The notes under the pieces are model-generated. The model saw nothing but the letters and a program-made list of their open reading frames with translations. It had not been told where the DNA came from and searched no databases. Shown piece by piece: positions 45,259 to 54,410 of a stretch of 64,000 nucleotides of DNA. The translations under genes were made by a program, and so were the position numbers. Position 1 is the first letter of the stretch, and every line of letters starts with the position of its first letter. The DNA is taken from positions 62,001 to 126,000 of the forward strand of contig NZ_PSSX01000002.1 in assembly GCF_002933275.1 (NCBI RefSeq), given 5' to 3'. Origin of the DNA: Marinobacter maroccanus (lineage in GTDB: Bacteria > Pseudomonadota > Gammaproteobacteria > Pseudomonadales > Oleiphilaceae).

Positions 45259-47116
45259 CGTGCAATGCTGCGTATATGGTTTCGGCCAGTGATTTGCTGA
45301 TGCCCTGCACTTTGGTCATCTCATCAATCCCGGCCTTGCGGAGTTCCTGTATTCCGCCAAAGTAACGAATCAGGTCGCGGCGCTTCTTCGGCCCCACGCC
45401 CTCAATGCCTTCCAGTGTAGACTGCCGGCGCTTTTTGTCCCTCCGGGCCCGGTGCCCGGTAATCGCAAAACGGTGGGACTCGTCCCGGATATGCTGGATC
45501 AGGTGCAGCGCTGGCGAATCTGCCGGCACCCGGAACACATCCCCGGTGATGGCATCAATAAGCTGCTCCATGCCTGCACGACGGGTCACGCCCTTGGCGA
45601 CACCGATCAGCGGGATATCGGAAATCTCAAGCTCATCAAAGACTTCCCGGGCAATGTTCAACTGCCCCTTACCACCGTCTATGAAGACCAGATCGGGGCG
45701 TTTGCCCTCGCCGGCCACCATCCGCTTGTAGCGACGGGAAAGCACCTGACGCATGGCGGCGTAATCATCGCCACCGGTCACGCCCTCGATATTGTACAGG
45801 CGGTAATCGCTCTTCAGGGGGCCATTCTCATCGAAAACCACACAGGATGCGACGGTATTTTCCCCGTGGCTGTGGCTGATATCGAAACATTCCATGCGTG
45901 ACGGCGTCTCCGACAGCTCCAGAAGATCCCTCAGGGCCAGCAGGCGCCGGTACACGGTCTCCTTGCTCGCCAGGTGGGTGAGGAGGGTCTGGCGGGCGTT
46001 GGTCATGGCCAGCTCCAGCCACCGGCGCCGTTCACCCCGGACGTTGCCGCGAATCCGGGTTTCCCGGTTCGCCAGTTCAGTCAGGGCCTGGGCCAATAAC
46101 TCCTGGCCCTCTACCTCAACCGGCACCAGGATATCCCGCGGAATCTCCCGGCGGGTGTTGCCACCAAAGTAATACTGGCCCAGGAAGGCGCTGAGCAGTT
46201 CGCCCTCGGTCTGCTCAATGGAATAGCGGGGGAAATAGTCCTTAGTGCCGAGCACACGGCCACCCCGCACGATGATCACCACAATGCAGACCACACCGGC
46301 ATCCTGGGCAATGGCAATGACATCGGCGTCGCCGCCCTCGCCTTCGATTGATTGCTGCTCCTGCACGTGGCGCAGGTGGTTGATCTGGTCGCGGTAGGCG
46401 GCGGCTTTCTCGAACTCCAGGTTTTTCGAGGCGGCTTCCATGGCGTTCATCAGGTCGTGGAGGATCGCCGGGTTCTTGCCTTCCAGAAACATGGTGGCGT
46501 GGCGGATGTCCTGCTGATACTCCTCGGGTGTGATATAGCCCACACAAGGTGCGGTACAGCGGTTGATCTGGTATTGCAGGCAAGGCCTGGTTCGATTCCT
46601 GAAAAAGCTTTCACTACAGTTTCTTATGCGGAAAATCTTCTGTAATACATTAAGACTTTCCTTGACTGCACCGGAGCTGGGAAACGGCCCGAACCAGGTG
46701 CCGCCACCCTTTTTGGTGCGCCCACGACGAAACGTCAGTGAGGGGTAATCGCTGTGGGAAGACAGATAGATATAGGGATAGGATTTATCGTCACGGAGCA
46801 GAATGTTATAGGGCGGCCGTAACGATTTGATCAGGTTCTGTTCGAGCAGCAGAGCTTCGGTTTCACTGCCGGTAATCGTCACCTCGATAGAGGCGATCTT
46901 GCCGACCAGGGCTTCGGTTTTCGGTGCCAGGCCGGTCTTGCGGAAGTAGCTGCCAACCCGTTTTTTCAGGTTGCGGGCCTTACCCACGTATAGAACCGAG
47001 CCGCCCTCGTCGTACATTCGGTAGACGCCGGGCCGCTCGGTTAACTGTTTCAGGAAGCTCTTGCTGTCAAACTCCCCGATGTGGGTGCTTTCAGGGTCAG
47101 ACCTTGTCGGCATCAA
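45251..47116 (-). CDS. uvrC: Excinuclease ABC subunit UvrC
   Basis: A 621-residue protein with full family length. The N-terminal GIY-YIG nuclease (RPGVYRMYDEGGSVLYVGKARNLKKRV), UVR motif, RNase H-like EndoV domain (FIDGGKGQLN) and C-terminal helix-hairpin-helix (LEGIEGVGPKKRRDLI) are all visible. It makes both incisions around DNA damage in nucleotide excision repair. It overlaps gacA by 20 bp, the usual gacA-uvrC linkage in gammaproteobacteria. Confidence 0.97.
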   Translation of the reverse strand: MMPTRSDPESTHIGEFDSKSFLKQLTERPGVYRMYDEGGSVLYVGKARNLKKRVGSYFRKTGLAPKTEALVGKIASIEVTITGSETEALLLEQNLIKSLRPPYNILLRDDKSYPYIYLSSHSDYPSLTFRRGRTKKGGGTWFGPFPSSGAVKESLNVLQKIFRIRNCSESFFRNRTRPCLQYQINRCTAPCVGYITPEEYQQDIRHATMFLEGKNPAILHDLMNAMEAASKNLEFEKAAAYRDQINHLRHVQEQQSIEGEGGDADVIAIAQDAGVVCIVVIIVRGGRVLGTKDYFPRYSIEQTEGELLSAFLGQYYFGGNTRREIPRDILVPVEVEGQELLAQALTELANRETRIRGNVRGERRRWLELAMTNARQTLLTHLASKETVYRRLLALRDLLELSETPSRMECFDISHSHGENTVASCVVFDENGPLKSDYRLYNIEGVTGGDDYAAMRQVLSRRYKRMVAGEGKRPDLVFIDGGKGQLNIAREVFDELEISDIPLIGVAKGVTRRAGMEQLIDAITGDVFRVPADSPALHLIQHIRDESHRFAITGHRARRDKKRRQSTLEGIEGVGPKKRRDLIRYFGGIQELRKAGIDEMTKVQGISKSLAETIYAALHDE

Positions 47117-47759
47117 GCAACCCGAGCCGCACTGCCATCAGGGCCAATTCAACATCACTGGAGATTTCCAGTTTCTCGAAGATCCGATAACGGTAGCTGT
47201 TCACCGTCTTCGGACTCAGGCACAGCTTGTCCGAGATATCCTGCACCTTCTGGCAGTCCACCACCATCATGGCAATCTGCATTTCCCGCTCGGAAAGCCG
47301 GTCGAACATCGAAAGTTCGCCGTCTTCATCGCGATCACCGCCGCCCAGCTGCTTCAGGGCCATCTTCTGGGCAATTTCCGGGCTGATGTAACGCTGGCCG
47401 GTGTGGGCCATACGGATAGCGCGGACCATCTCTTTGATATCAGCGCCTTTGGTGATGTAGGCGGTGGCACCGCTTTGCATGACACGGGTGGGATAGGGAT
47501 CGTCCGCGCAGGCGGTTACCACGATCACCCGGATGGAATCATCAATGCGGAGTATACGACGGGTTGCCTCAAGGCCCCCGATGCCCGGCATGCGGATATC
47601 CATGAGTACAATGTCCGGCCGCTCCTGGCGGACGAAATCAATGGCATCCTCTCCGGATGACGCCTGCCCGATGACTTCAATGTCCGGGTTGTCAGCCAGC
47701 ATCCGGGTAATACCGGACCTCACCAGCTCATGGTCATCTACAACCAGTACCCTGATCAA
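47097..47759 (-). CDS. gacA: GacA/UvrY-type response regulator
   Basis: A 220-residue regulator: a receiver domain with DD at 8-9, phospho-acceptor Asp54 (LMDIRMPG) and conserved Lys (TKGAD), then a LuxR-type HTH (LSEREMQIAMMVVDCQ...LCLSPKTVNSYRYRIFEKL). GacA proteins activate small regulatory RNAs that titrate CsrA/RsmA and control secretion, biofilm and secondary metabolism. The next genes are uvrC and pgsA, as in Pseudomonas. The sensor kinase is not in the window. Confidence 0.94.
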   Translation of the reverse strand: MIRVLVVDDHELVRSGITRMLADNPDIEVIGQASSGEDAIDFVRQERPDIVLMDIRMPGIGGLEATRRILRIDDSIRVIVVTACADDPYPTRVMQSGATAYITKGADIKEMVRAIRMAHTGQRYISPEIAQKMALKQLGGGDRDEDGELSMFDRLSEREMQIAMMVVDCQKVQDISDKLCLSPKTVNSYRYRIFEKLEISSDVELALMAVRLGLLDADKV

Positions 47760-47859
47760 AATTCACCTCGCACACGGCTTTCGGGAAATCAGCGCGATTG
47801 TAACGTTTAGTTCCGGCCCCGGGTAGGTGCAAACACAAATACCGTGACACACCTGACGC

Positions 47860-48111
47860 CTAACCCGGCACACCCAGACCGGCTGTGTTCTCCACCGGGT
47901 CGAACCACACCACCAGATCGCCCCGACGCACCGCAGACATCACCCTGCTCTGCTCACTCATGGGGTTTTCGGTATCGTTCAGCCCGTGGTAGCGGGTGCA
48001 GTATTCTTCCACCAGGCCCTGAAGCTGGTCTTCGCTCAGCAACTCGGTGTCTACGATGAACTTTTCCTGTCTGGGGTCTTGCTCTGGCTGGTTTTCGGTA
48101 CTGTCGGTCAT
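47860..48111 (-). CDS. YheU-family (UPF0270) small protein
   Basis: An 83-residue protein. The core VDTELLSEDQLQGLVEEYCTRY and VMSAVRRGDLVVWFDP matches the YheU pattern of LxPETLxxLIEEFVTRxG ... VxxQLxRGxAVIVFD. The N-terminal 20 residues are a charged extension. Function unknown. It stands alone between gacA and the chemoreceptor. Confidence 0.75.
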   Translation of the reverse strand: MTDSTENQPEQDPRQEKFIVDTELLSEDQLQGLVEEYCTRYHGLNDTENPMSEQSRVMSAVRRGDLVVWFDPVENTAGLGVPG

Positions 48112-48195
48112 ACTACCTCCTGCGGAAACTCCATGGTAAGAGTAATGGCGGCGAGGTAGAAGCCCAGAGAGGGATTCCGGGCAAACAATCGTTGA

Positions 48196-49815
48196 TCAGG
48201 CAGGTTCTGCGGCGGTTCGGAAACGTGCGATCAATTGTCGCATGGAGACCGACTCCTGCCTGAGCGCCTCGCTGATGGTCCGGGTTTGCTCGACGGTCTC
48301 GATGAGGAAATCAGCGCTTTCGTCCAGCGCCGTTGAACGGCGGCCTACCCGGCCGATCTCGTCCCGTTGCAGTGCAACGGCCGAGCTGATTTCGGCACTG
48401 TGATTCTCAAGGTCAACAAACTGGCCCTGCAGGGATTGAAGATGACCCTTCAGCGCAGCCAGATGCTCGCGGTTGCTGCTGCCGGCCACGCGCATTTCCT
48501 CCAGCAGTGCATCAACGCTACTTACGCCGGATACCAGGTCCTGCACCCACTGGGATATATCCCGGGTAGAGTCGAAGGTGCGCCGGGACAGAGTCCGTAC
48601 CTCATCGGCCACCACCGCAAAACCACGACCGTGTTCCCCTGCGCGGGCCGCTTCAATCGCAGCGTTCAGAGCCAGCAAGTTGGTCTGCTCGGCAATATCG
48701 GCAATCACTCCAATGACCTGCTCAATCTTGCCCGTGGATTCGTTAAGGGCGTGAATGGAGCCTGAAACGCGGGAAATGACATCCACCGTATGTTCCGCAG
48801 CGCCCTCGCTTGTGGTGAGTCGATGCTGGACTTCTTCGTTGGCCGCCACCGCCGATTTCACGGTGTTGGCAGACTCATCTGTGGCTCGCTCAATGGCCGA
48901 CGCCTGATCGGCAATGGCGGCCATGGACTGGCTGACATCATGGATCTGCTTCCGGGTTTTCTCGGATGCTGCCTGGAGGGATTCGGCGCCATTATCCAGG
49001 GCGCCGGAACGCTCATCCAGACCACCGGCAGCCGAACGGATGTCGGCGATAAAGTGTTCGAATCGGGAGACCAATCCACCCAATGCGCTTGCGACACCAG
49101 CCACTTCGTCACGCCCTTTCAGGACCGGTACCCGCGTGAGGTCTGCGTTTTTCTCCATGGCGACCAGATCGCTCTCCATGCCCTGCAAACGCAGAATCAC
49201 CGACTGTCTCAGCCACCAGGTCATGGCGATGACGATGAGCAGGAAGGACACTGAGCCGGCAATCAGATAGGTTTGCTGGCCAGAAAGGAATGACAACAAC
49301 TCATCTGCACCCACTGACACAGACTCCCGGCTCTGGAGCTGGCGTTCGGTTATCGCGCCGAGCATCGGCTCCATGGCCGGGAAAAGATCGAAATCCACCA
49401 CCTGACCAACCCGATAATAGCTTTTCTCGGCAATCCCCTCTTTCATCCGGGCCATAAGCGCCAGTACCCGCTCGAAATCCTTGCGATGTTCGTCTGCCCA
49501 CTCCCGGAGCCCCGGGTCCGTTTCAAGGTTCTGCCAATGGTCGGGCAACGCGGCTTCCAGGCGGCTGAACTCGGTCTCGATTTCATCCCATAGCAGAAGC
49601 TGGGCCTTGATCTTATAGGCGAGGTCCTGAAGGTGCCGGTGATCCTGTTCCAGATCCGCCAGCAGCCAGGCTTCGTTGAGCTTGGTCTGGATCAGGGTTT
49701 TGGAGGCGTCTTCGGCTTTCAGGATTATGCTCCAGGACAGTGCGGAGAGCCCCGCGACGGCAAAGACCGAGAGAAAGGCGAAAAAAAGGATGCGGGTTCT
49801 GACTGTGCCGAACAT
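48196..49815 (-). CDS. Methyl-accepting chemotaxis protein
   Basis: A 539-residue chemoreceptor: first membrane helix (about 8-30), a periplasmic helical sensor (about 31-185), second helix (about 187-208), HAMP and a long signalling region. The tip carries EQTNLLALNAAIEAARAGEHGRGFAVVADEVRTLS, which contacts CheA/CheW. Its ligand is not evident; the sensor resembles a four-helix bundle. No che genes are nearby. Confidence 0.94.
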   Translation of the reverse strand: MFGTVRTRILFFAFLSVFAVAGLSALSWSIILKAEDASKTLIQTKLNEAWLLADLEQDHRHLQDLAYKIKAQLLLWDEIETEFSRLEAALPDHWQNLETDPGLREWADEHRKDFERVLALMARMKEGIAEKSYYRVGQVVDFDLFPAMEPMLGAITERQLQSRESVSVGADELLSFLSGQQTYLIAGSVSFLLIVIAMTWWLRQSVILRLQGMESDLVAMEKNADLTRVPVLKGRDEVAGVASALGGLVSRFEHFIADIRSAAGGLDERSGALDNGAESLQAASEKTRKQIHDVSQSMAAIADQASAIERATDESANTVKSAVAANEEVQHRLTTSEGAAEHTVDVISRVSGSIHALNESTGKIEQVIGVIADIAEQTNLLALNAAIEAARAGEHGRGFAVVADEVRTLSRRTFDSTRDISQWVQDLVSGVSSVDALLEEMRVAGSSNREHLAALKGHLQSLQGQFVDLENHSAEISSAVALQRDEIGRVGRRSTALDESADFLIETVEQTRTISEALRQESVSMRQLIARFRTAAEPA

Positions 49816-49977
49816 GACAACTCCAACAGCGGGATATGCCGCGGATGGTATGCCGATTTTGTGACACTTTTATTGCACCTGATGCGTCAGCTTTTTACCG
49901 CCTACAGTCGAGAATGATGTTAACCACTTCAAAAAAATCCACCGATTCTCTATGATCGCCGCTTTCTGACCGTTTGG

Positions 49978-50688
49978 ATGCTAATGAACCAGTCCGTTTT
50001 CAGACTCACTTTACCCATTCTGTTCGGCTATCTACCGCTGGGCATGGCTTTCGGCGTGCTGTTCACAACGCAGCTCGACTATGCCTGGTGGGCAGCGCCG
50101 TTGATGGGCATCGTGATCTACGCCGGCGCCGGCCAGATACTGGCCGTGAGCCTTCTGGCCGTTAATGCCGGCCTGCTGGAAGTATTCATCGCAATGTTTG
50201 TTCTGAACGCCCGACATCTGTTCTACGGGCTTTCACTCCTTGGCCAGTTCAAGGGGGCGGGCTGGCGCAAGCTCTACCTGATTTTCGGTTTAACGGATGA
50301 AACCTATTCCCTGCTCACCAGTCGCCCTCGGGGCACTGATCGGGGCCATGAACAGGAGGTGGATTTCCGGATTACCGGCTTCAACCAGTGTTACTGGGTG
50401 CTGGGCTGTGCGATCGGCGCACTTCTTGGCAACAACGTTGCCTTTGACAGCACGGGCATTGAATTCGCGCTGGTGGCCTTGTTCATTGTTCTGACGCTGG
50501 AACAGTTCAAGGCCCTGGGCGAGGGCTTCCCGATCTGGCTTGGAGCCGCGGCAGCGGGTGTTGCCATGCTGCTGTTGCCGCCGGCCCACCAGTTGATTGG
50601 GGCCATTGCGCTGGTCACCGCTGTGCTCTTGCTGGAATACCGGAAGAGTCGCGGGCAGACACCACGTGAGGAGAGCAGCCATGGGTGA
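49978..50688 (+). CDS. azlC: AzlC-family amino-acid exporter large subunit
   Basis: A 236-residue membrane protein with about five hydrophobic segments; MAFGVLFTTQLDYAWWAAPLMGIVIYAGAGQI and LNARHLFYGLSL are AzlC hallmarks. It exports branched-chain or related amino acids with AzlD. The first ATG (49978) and one two codons later are both possible. It overlaps azlD by 8 bp. Confidence 0.9.
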   Translation: MLMNQSVFRLTLPILFGYLPLGMAFGVLFTTQLDYAWWAAPLMGIVIYAGAGQILAVSLLAVNAGLLEVFIAMFVLNARHLFYGLSLLGQFKGAGWRKLYLIFGLTDETYSLLTSRPRGTDRGHEQEVDFRITGFNQCYWVLGCAIGALLGNNVAFDSTGIEFALVALFIVLTLEQFKALGEGFPIWLGAAAAGVAMLLLPPAHQLIGAIALVTAVLLLEYRKSRGQTPREESSHG

Positions 50689-51010
50689 ATCCGGCTACCT
50701 GGCAGCATTCATAGCGGTGGCGGCAGTCGCAACCTTTGCCACACGGGTGATTCCGTTCCTGTTTTTCGAGAGGCATACGGAACACCCGCTGGTCCGTCAT
50801 CTCGGGCGCTACTTGCCTGCGGCGGTTATGGCCTTGCTGGCGACGGTGTTTCTGCAGCGTTCGGCAGACTGGTCCGGTACTTGGATGGGGTTCGATGCCC
50901 TGCTACCAGGCGCCCTGGTGATCATTATTCACCTGTGGCGCCGTAATGCCCTGCTTTCGATTGCTGCGGGAACAATCAGTTACATGGCCATCCAGCAAGC
51001 CGGGCTCTGA
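50681..51010 (+). CDS. azlD: AzlD-family amino-acid exporter small subunit
   Basis: A 109-residue membrane protein with three to four helices: ATFATRVIPFLFFERHTEHPLVRHLGRYLPAAVMALL is the AzlD pattern. GAGGAGAG precedes the ATG at 50681. The frame is open upstream to 50597, but that part only shadows azlC. Its stop lies 12 bp before the convergent DUF1330 gene. Confidence 0.9.
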   Translation: MGESGYLAAFIAVAAVATFATRVIPFLFFERHTEHPLVRHLGRYLPAAVMALLATVFLQRSADWSGTWMGFDALLPGALVIIIHLWRRNALLSIAAGTISYMAIQQAGL

Positions 51011-51022
51011 CCCGGCCCTGCT

Positions 51023-51427
51023 TCACACCCTGTTTTCGAGATTGGCGACCAGCCGGGAGTCCTGCAGGGCGGCGGTCCGATGTTTGACCACGCCTTTGTA
51101 TTCCGGGCTTTCGATCATGGCCATGAAGGCGTCGATTGAGGGGTAGCGGACCAGCAGCACCTGATCCCAGGATTCATCCGGGGGCGCGATCAGCGATCCA
51201 ACGCTACGGCCAGACCAGATCACTTCCGCGCCTACCGATCTTACGCAGGCAGCGGCCTCTTCCATATACAGCGTGTAGGCTTCACGGCCGGTTCGCTCCG
51301 GCGCCTCTTCCTTGTAATTGGCCCGATCGCGGAAGCGCAGCAGATTCAACATGACCACAGGCTGGTCTTTGGGGGTATCCGCCAGGACTTTCTGAAGCTG
51401 TTCGGGAGTGGGATTAACGGCGTCCAT
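51023..51427 (-). CDS. DUF1330-family small protein
   Basis: I choose the ATG at 51427, preceded by AGAGGATAAGG, which gives 134 residues; the upstream codons to 51511 are unlikely to be used. The protein resembles the DUF1330 ferredoxin-like fold: VVMLNLLRFRDRA, YTLYMEEA and VLLVRYPSIDAFMAMIESPEYK. Relatives are small ligand-binding or monooxygenase-like proteins of unknown role. Confidence 0.83.
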   Translation of the reverse strand: MDAVNPTPEQLQKVLADTPKDQPVVMLNLLRFRDRANYKEEAPERTGREAYTLYMEEAAACVRSVGAEVIWSGRSVGSLIAPPDESWDQVLLVRYPSIDAFMAMIESPEYKGVVKHRTAALQDSRLVANLENRV

Positions 51428-51588
51428 CCTTATCCTCTTCTTCTCTTGGTTCCGGGGCCTACTATAGCCCAGCCCCGAGGCCTGAGCGCAAGCGATTTCA
51501 TTACCTTTCATTCAGTTTGCTCTTTTTGCCTTCTCTCTTCGTAAGGCTACAGTGAAGGAGACGCAAAACTCATAAATGAGAGGACAAT

Positions 51589-52050
51589 ATGGCCACCCTC
51601 ACGATTAACGGCGAGCGTTATGAGCTCGACGTTCCCGACAACATGCCCCTGCTCTGGGTGATCCGGGATGTTGTCGGCCTCAAAGGAACCAAGTTTGGAT
51701 GCGGTATGTCCCAGTGCGGCGCCTGCACGGTTCACCTCAACGGAACGGCAATTCGCTCCTGCGTAACGCCGGTCTCTGCCGCCAGCGGCGAGATCACTAC
51801 CATTGAAGCCATGGCTGACGACCCGGTTGGCAGCAAGGTCCAGCAGGCCTGGCTCGATCTCGGTGTCGCCCAGTGTGGTTATTGCCAGGGTGGTCAGATC
51901 ATGAACGCCACCGCCCTGCTTAAAAAGACACCGAACCCCGAAACCGGGGAGATTGTTGACGCCATGGCTGGGAACCTCTGTCGTTGTGGCACCTACAACC
52001 GCATTCTGGCGGCGATTGAGCGGGCTTCGGGCCAGGAGGGTGAAGCATGA
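51589..52050 (+). CDS. iorA: Isoquinoline 1-oxidoreductase-like [2Fe-2S] subunit
   Basis: A 153-residue protein of the xanthine-oxidase small-subunit family. It has two cluster motifs: [12 protein letters not shown] with a downstream Cys (RSC), and CGYCQGG...CRCGTY. It passes electrons from the molybdenum subunit. GAGAGGAC lies upstream of the ATG. It overlaps the large subunit by 4 bp (ATGA). Substrate is not known; aldehydes and N-heterocycles are typical for the family. Confidence 0.9.
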   Translation: MATLTINGERYELDVPDNMPLLWVIRDVVGLKGTKFGCGMSQCGACTVHLNGTAIRSCVTPVSAASGEITTIEAMADDPVGSKVQQAWLDLGVAQCGYCQGGQIMNATALLKKTPNPETGEIVDAMAGNLCRCGTYNRILAAIERASGQEGEA

Positions 52051-54380
52051 GCGCCGATGACAACTTGATGATTGCCAACGTCAGCCGTCGCCGATTCCTG
52101 ATGGGCCTGGCCGGTGGCTCTGCCCTGGTGCTTGCGGCCCGTTGGGATGTGGCCCTGGGCGGCAATGAGAAGGCTCAATTTGGCGCCGGAGCAATGCCCG
52201 GCGGCTGGGTGGACGACCCCAACGTATTCATCCACATCGATGCGGATGGCCTTGTCACCATCGTGAACAACCGGTCTGAAATGGGCCAAGGTATACGGAC
52301 CAGCCTGGTAATGGTCGGTGCCGACGAGCTTGGCGCAGACTGGGATCAGGTGAGAGTCGAGCAGGCCGAAGGCGACCACAGCAAATACGGCAACCAGAAT
52401 ACCGACGGTTCCCGCAGTATGCGCCACTGGTACCAACCCATGCGCCGCGCAGCAGCGGCTGCCAGGCAGATGCTGGAGCAGGCGGCCGCCAACGAATGGG
52501 GCGTGCCGGTTAGCGAGGTTCAGGCTGGCGTACACACCATTGTTCACAGGTCTTCAGGCAAGGAACTCGGCTTTGGCGAGCTTGCAGCTAAAGCACGGGA
52601 ACTTGACGTTCCGGGACGCCATGCGCTGGTATTGAAGCGTGATGATGAGCTCCGTTTTGTCGGCAAGGAAACCGGGCTGATCAACGGTGAGCTGAAATCG
52701 GCTTACCCGAAAGCCATCGACGGTGAGGATATTGTTACCGGCAAAGCAATATACGGTGCAGATGTTCCCTTCGATAACCTGCTTTACGCCGTAATCGCGC
52801 GTCCTCCCGTTTACGGTGCTACCGTTTCCAGCTTCGATGATACCGAAGCTCTCAAAGTGCCCGGTGTAGAGAAGGTCCTGAAGATTGAGGGTACCGGCCA
52901 GCCCGCCGGCTTCAGCCCACTCGGTGGCATTGCCGTGGTGGCTTCCAATACCTGGGCTGCCATGGAGGGACGCAAGGCACTGAAGATTGACTGGGACCTG
53001 GAGGCTGCCGGAGACAACGCCAGTTATACCTCTTCCGCCTACCGGGAGTCGCTGGAAAAAGCGGCGCAGCAACCCGGCAAGGTCGTCCGCCAGCATGGCG
53101 ATCTGGATGCGAGCCTGGAAAGCGCCGCCCAGCGGGTGTCCGCAACCTACTACATGCCCCACATGGCCCAGGCACCGATGGAGCCTCCGGTCGCGACCGT
53201 GCGCATCAAAGACGGCAAGGCCGAAGTCTGGGCACCGGTCCAGAACCCGCAGGCCACCAGAGATACCGTGGCCGGACGGCTGGGCCTGGATACGGAGAAT
53301 GTCACCGTTCACGTTACCCTGCTCGGTGGTGGCTTCGGGCGTAAATCCAAACCGGACTTTGCCATTGAAGCGGCCAGCATCGCGGAAGCTTTCCAAGGCC
53401 GGCCAATCAGGTTGCAGTGGTCACGGGAAGACGATATTCACCACGCCTATTTTCATGCCGTATCAGTTGACTATCTGGAAGCGGGCCTGGACGACAACGG
53501 TCAGGCCACCGGCTGGCTGCACCGGACCCTGTCACCCAGTATCGGATCGCTGTTTGCGCCCGACCCGAAACACAAAGGTGAGTTTGAACTGGGCATGGGC
53601 TTTAACACCATGCCGTTCTCGGTGCCGGCCCTCAGGCTGGAAAATCCACCTGCACCCGCCCATGTGCGTATTGGGTGGTTCCGGTCGGTTTACAACCTGC
53701 CCCATGCCTGGGCGATCCAGAGCTTTGCCCATGAGATGGCTGTGGCTGCTGGCAAGGACCATCGGGATTACGTTCTCGACCTGCTCGGCCCGGACCGGGA
53801 GATTCACAACCTGACGGTAGGCGATGGCTGGAACTATGGCGAAGACCCGGATCTCTACCCCATCGACATCGGCCGCATGCGCAACGTCATCGAGCGGGCG
53901 ACCAGTGAAGCCGGCTGGGGTAAATCCCCGGGCAAGAATCGCGGGTTGGGCCTGGCCTTTCACCACAGCTTTGTCTCTTACACCGCGATCGTGTTTGACG
54001 TGGAAGTGGATGATCAAGGTGAGCTCACCATCCACCGCGCAGACATCGCCTTCGACTGCGGCCCGCAGGCCAACCCCGAGCGGATTCGTTCCCAGCTAGA
54101 GGGCGCTATCGTGATGGGCATTGGCATCGCGCTGCAAAGCGAGGTGACCTTTGAGGACGGTGTGGCGCAACAGGGCAACTTTGACAAGTTCCTGATTCCC
54201 CGCATGCCGGATGCACCCAAAATGCTTCGAGTCCATCTGGTGGACAACCCCGACGAAGCCATGGGCGGCGTGGGTGAACCCGGCCTTCCCCCGGTAGCGC
54301 CAGCATTGTGCAACGCAATCTATGCCGCAACCGGTAAACGAATCAGGCGTTTGCCGGTTGGCGACCAGTTGAAGGGCTAG
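52047..54380 (+). CDS. iorB: Molybdopterin-binding hydroxylase large subunit with Tat signal
   Basis: A 777-residue protein with a Tat motif ([14 protein letters not shown]) at the N-terminus and two aldehyde-oxidase/xanthine-dehydrogenase molybdopterin regions: [32 protein letters not shown] and [16 protein letters not shown], the last carrying the catalytic Glu (GEPG). With IorA it would hydroxylate an aldehyde or N-heterocycle in the periplasm. No third (cytochrome) subunit or XdhC-type chaperone is adjacent. Confidence 0.9.
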   Translation: MSADDNLMIANVSRRRFLMGLAGGSALVLAARWDVALGGNEKAQFGAGAMPGGWVDDPNVFIHIDADGLVTIVNNRSEMGQGIRTSLVMVGADELGADWDQVRVEQAEGDHSKYGNQNTDGSRSMRHWYQPMRRAAAAARQMLEQAAANEWGVPVSEVQAGVHTIVHRSSGKELGFGELAAKARELDVPGRHALVLKRDDELRFVGKETGLINGELKSAYPKAIDGEDIVTGKAIYGADVPFDNLLYAVIARPPVYGATVSSFDDTEALKVPGVEKVLKIEGTGQPAGFSPLGGIAVVASNTWAAMEGRKALKIDWDLEAAGDNASYTSSAYRESLEKAAQQPGKVVRQHGDLDASLESAAQRVSATYYMPHMAQAPMEPPVATVRIKDGKAEVWAPVQNPQATRDTVAGRLGLDTENVTVHVTLLGGGFGRKSKPDFAIEAASIAEAFQGRPIRLQWSREDDIHHAYFHAVSVDYLEAGLDDNGQATGWLHRTLSPSIGSLFAPDPKHKGEFELGMGFNTMPFSVPALRLENPPAPAHVRIGWFRSVYNLPHAWAIQSFAHEMAVAAGKDHRDYVLDLLGPDREIHNLTVGDGWNYGEDPDLYPIDIGRMRNVIERATSEAGWGKSPGKNRGLGLAFHHSFVSYTAIVFDVEVDDQGELTIHRADIAFDCGPQANPERIRSQLEGAIVMGIGIALQSEVTFEDGVAQQGNFDKFLIPRMPDAPKMLRVHLVDNPDEAMGGVGEPGLPPVAPALCNAIYAATGKRIRRLPVGDQLKG

Positions 54381-54388
54381 AGTAATGG

Positions 54389-54410
54389 CAGGGCCTCGTC
54401 AGAGGCCCTG
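54389..54410. terminator. Hairpin between iorB and the phytochrome-like cyclase gene
   Basis: CAGGGCCTC and GAGGCCCTG form a perfect 9-bp stem with a 4-nt loop. It overlaps the last codons of the cyclase gene. It lies 9 bp after the iorB stop and is followed by only a weak T-run, so it may work as a bidirectional terminator. Confidence 0.6.
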
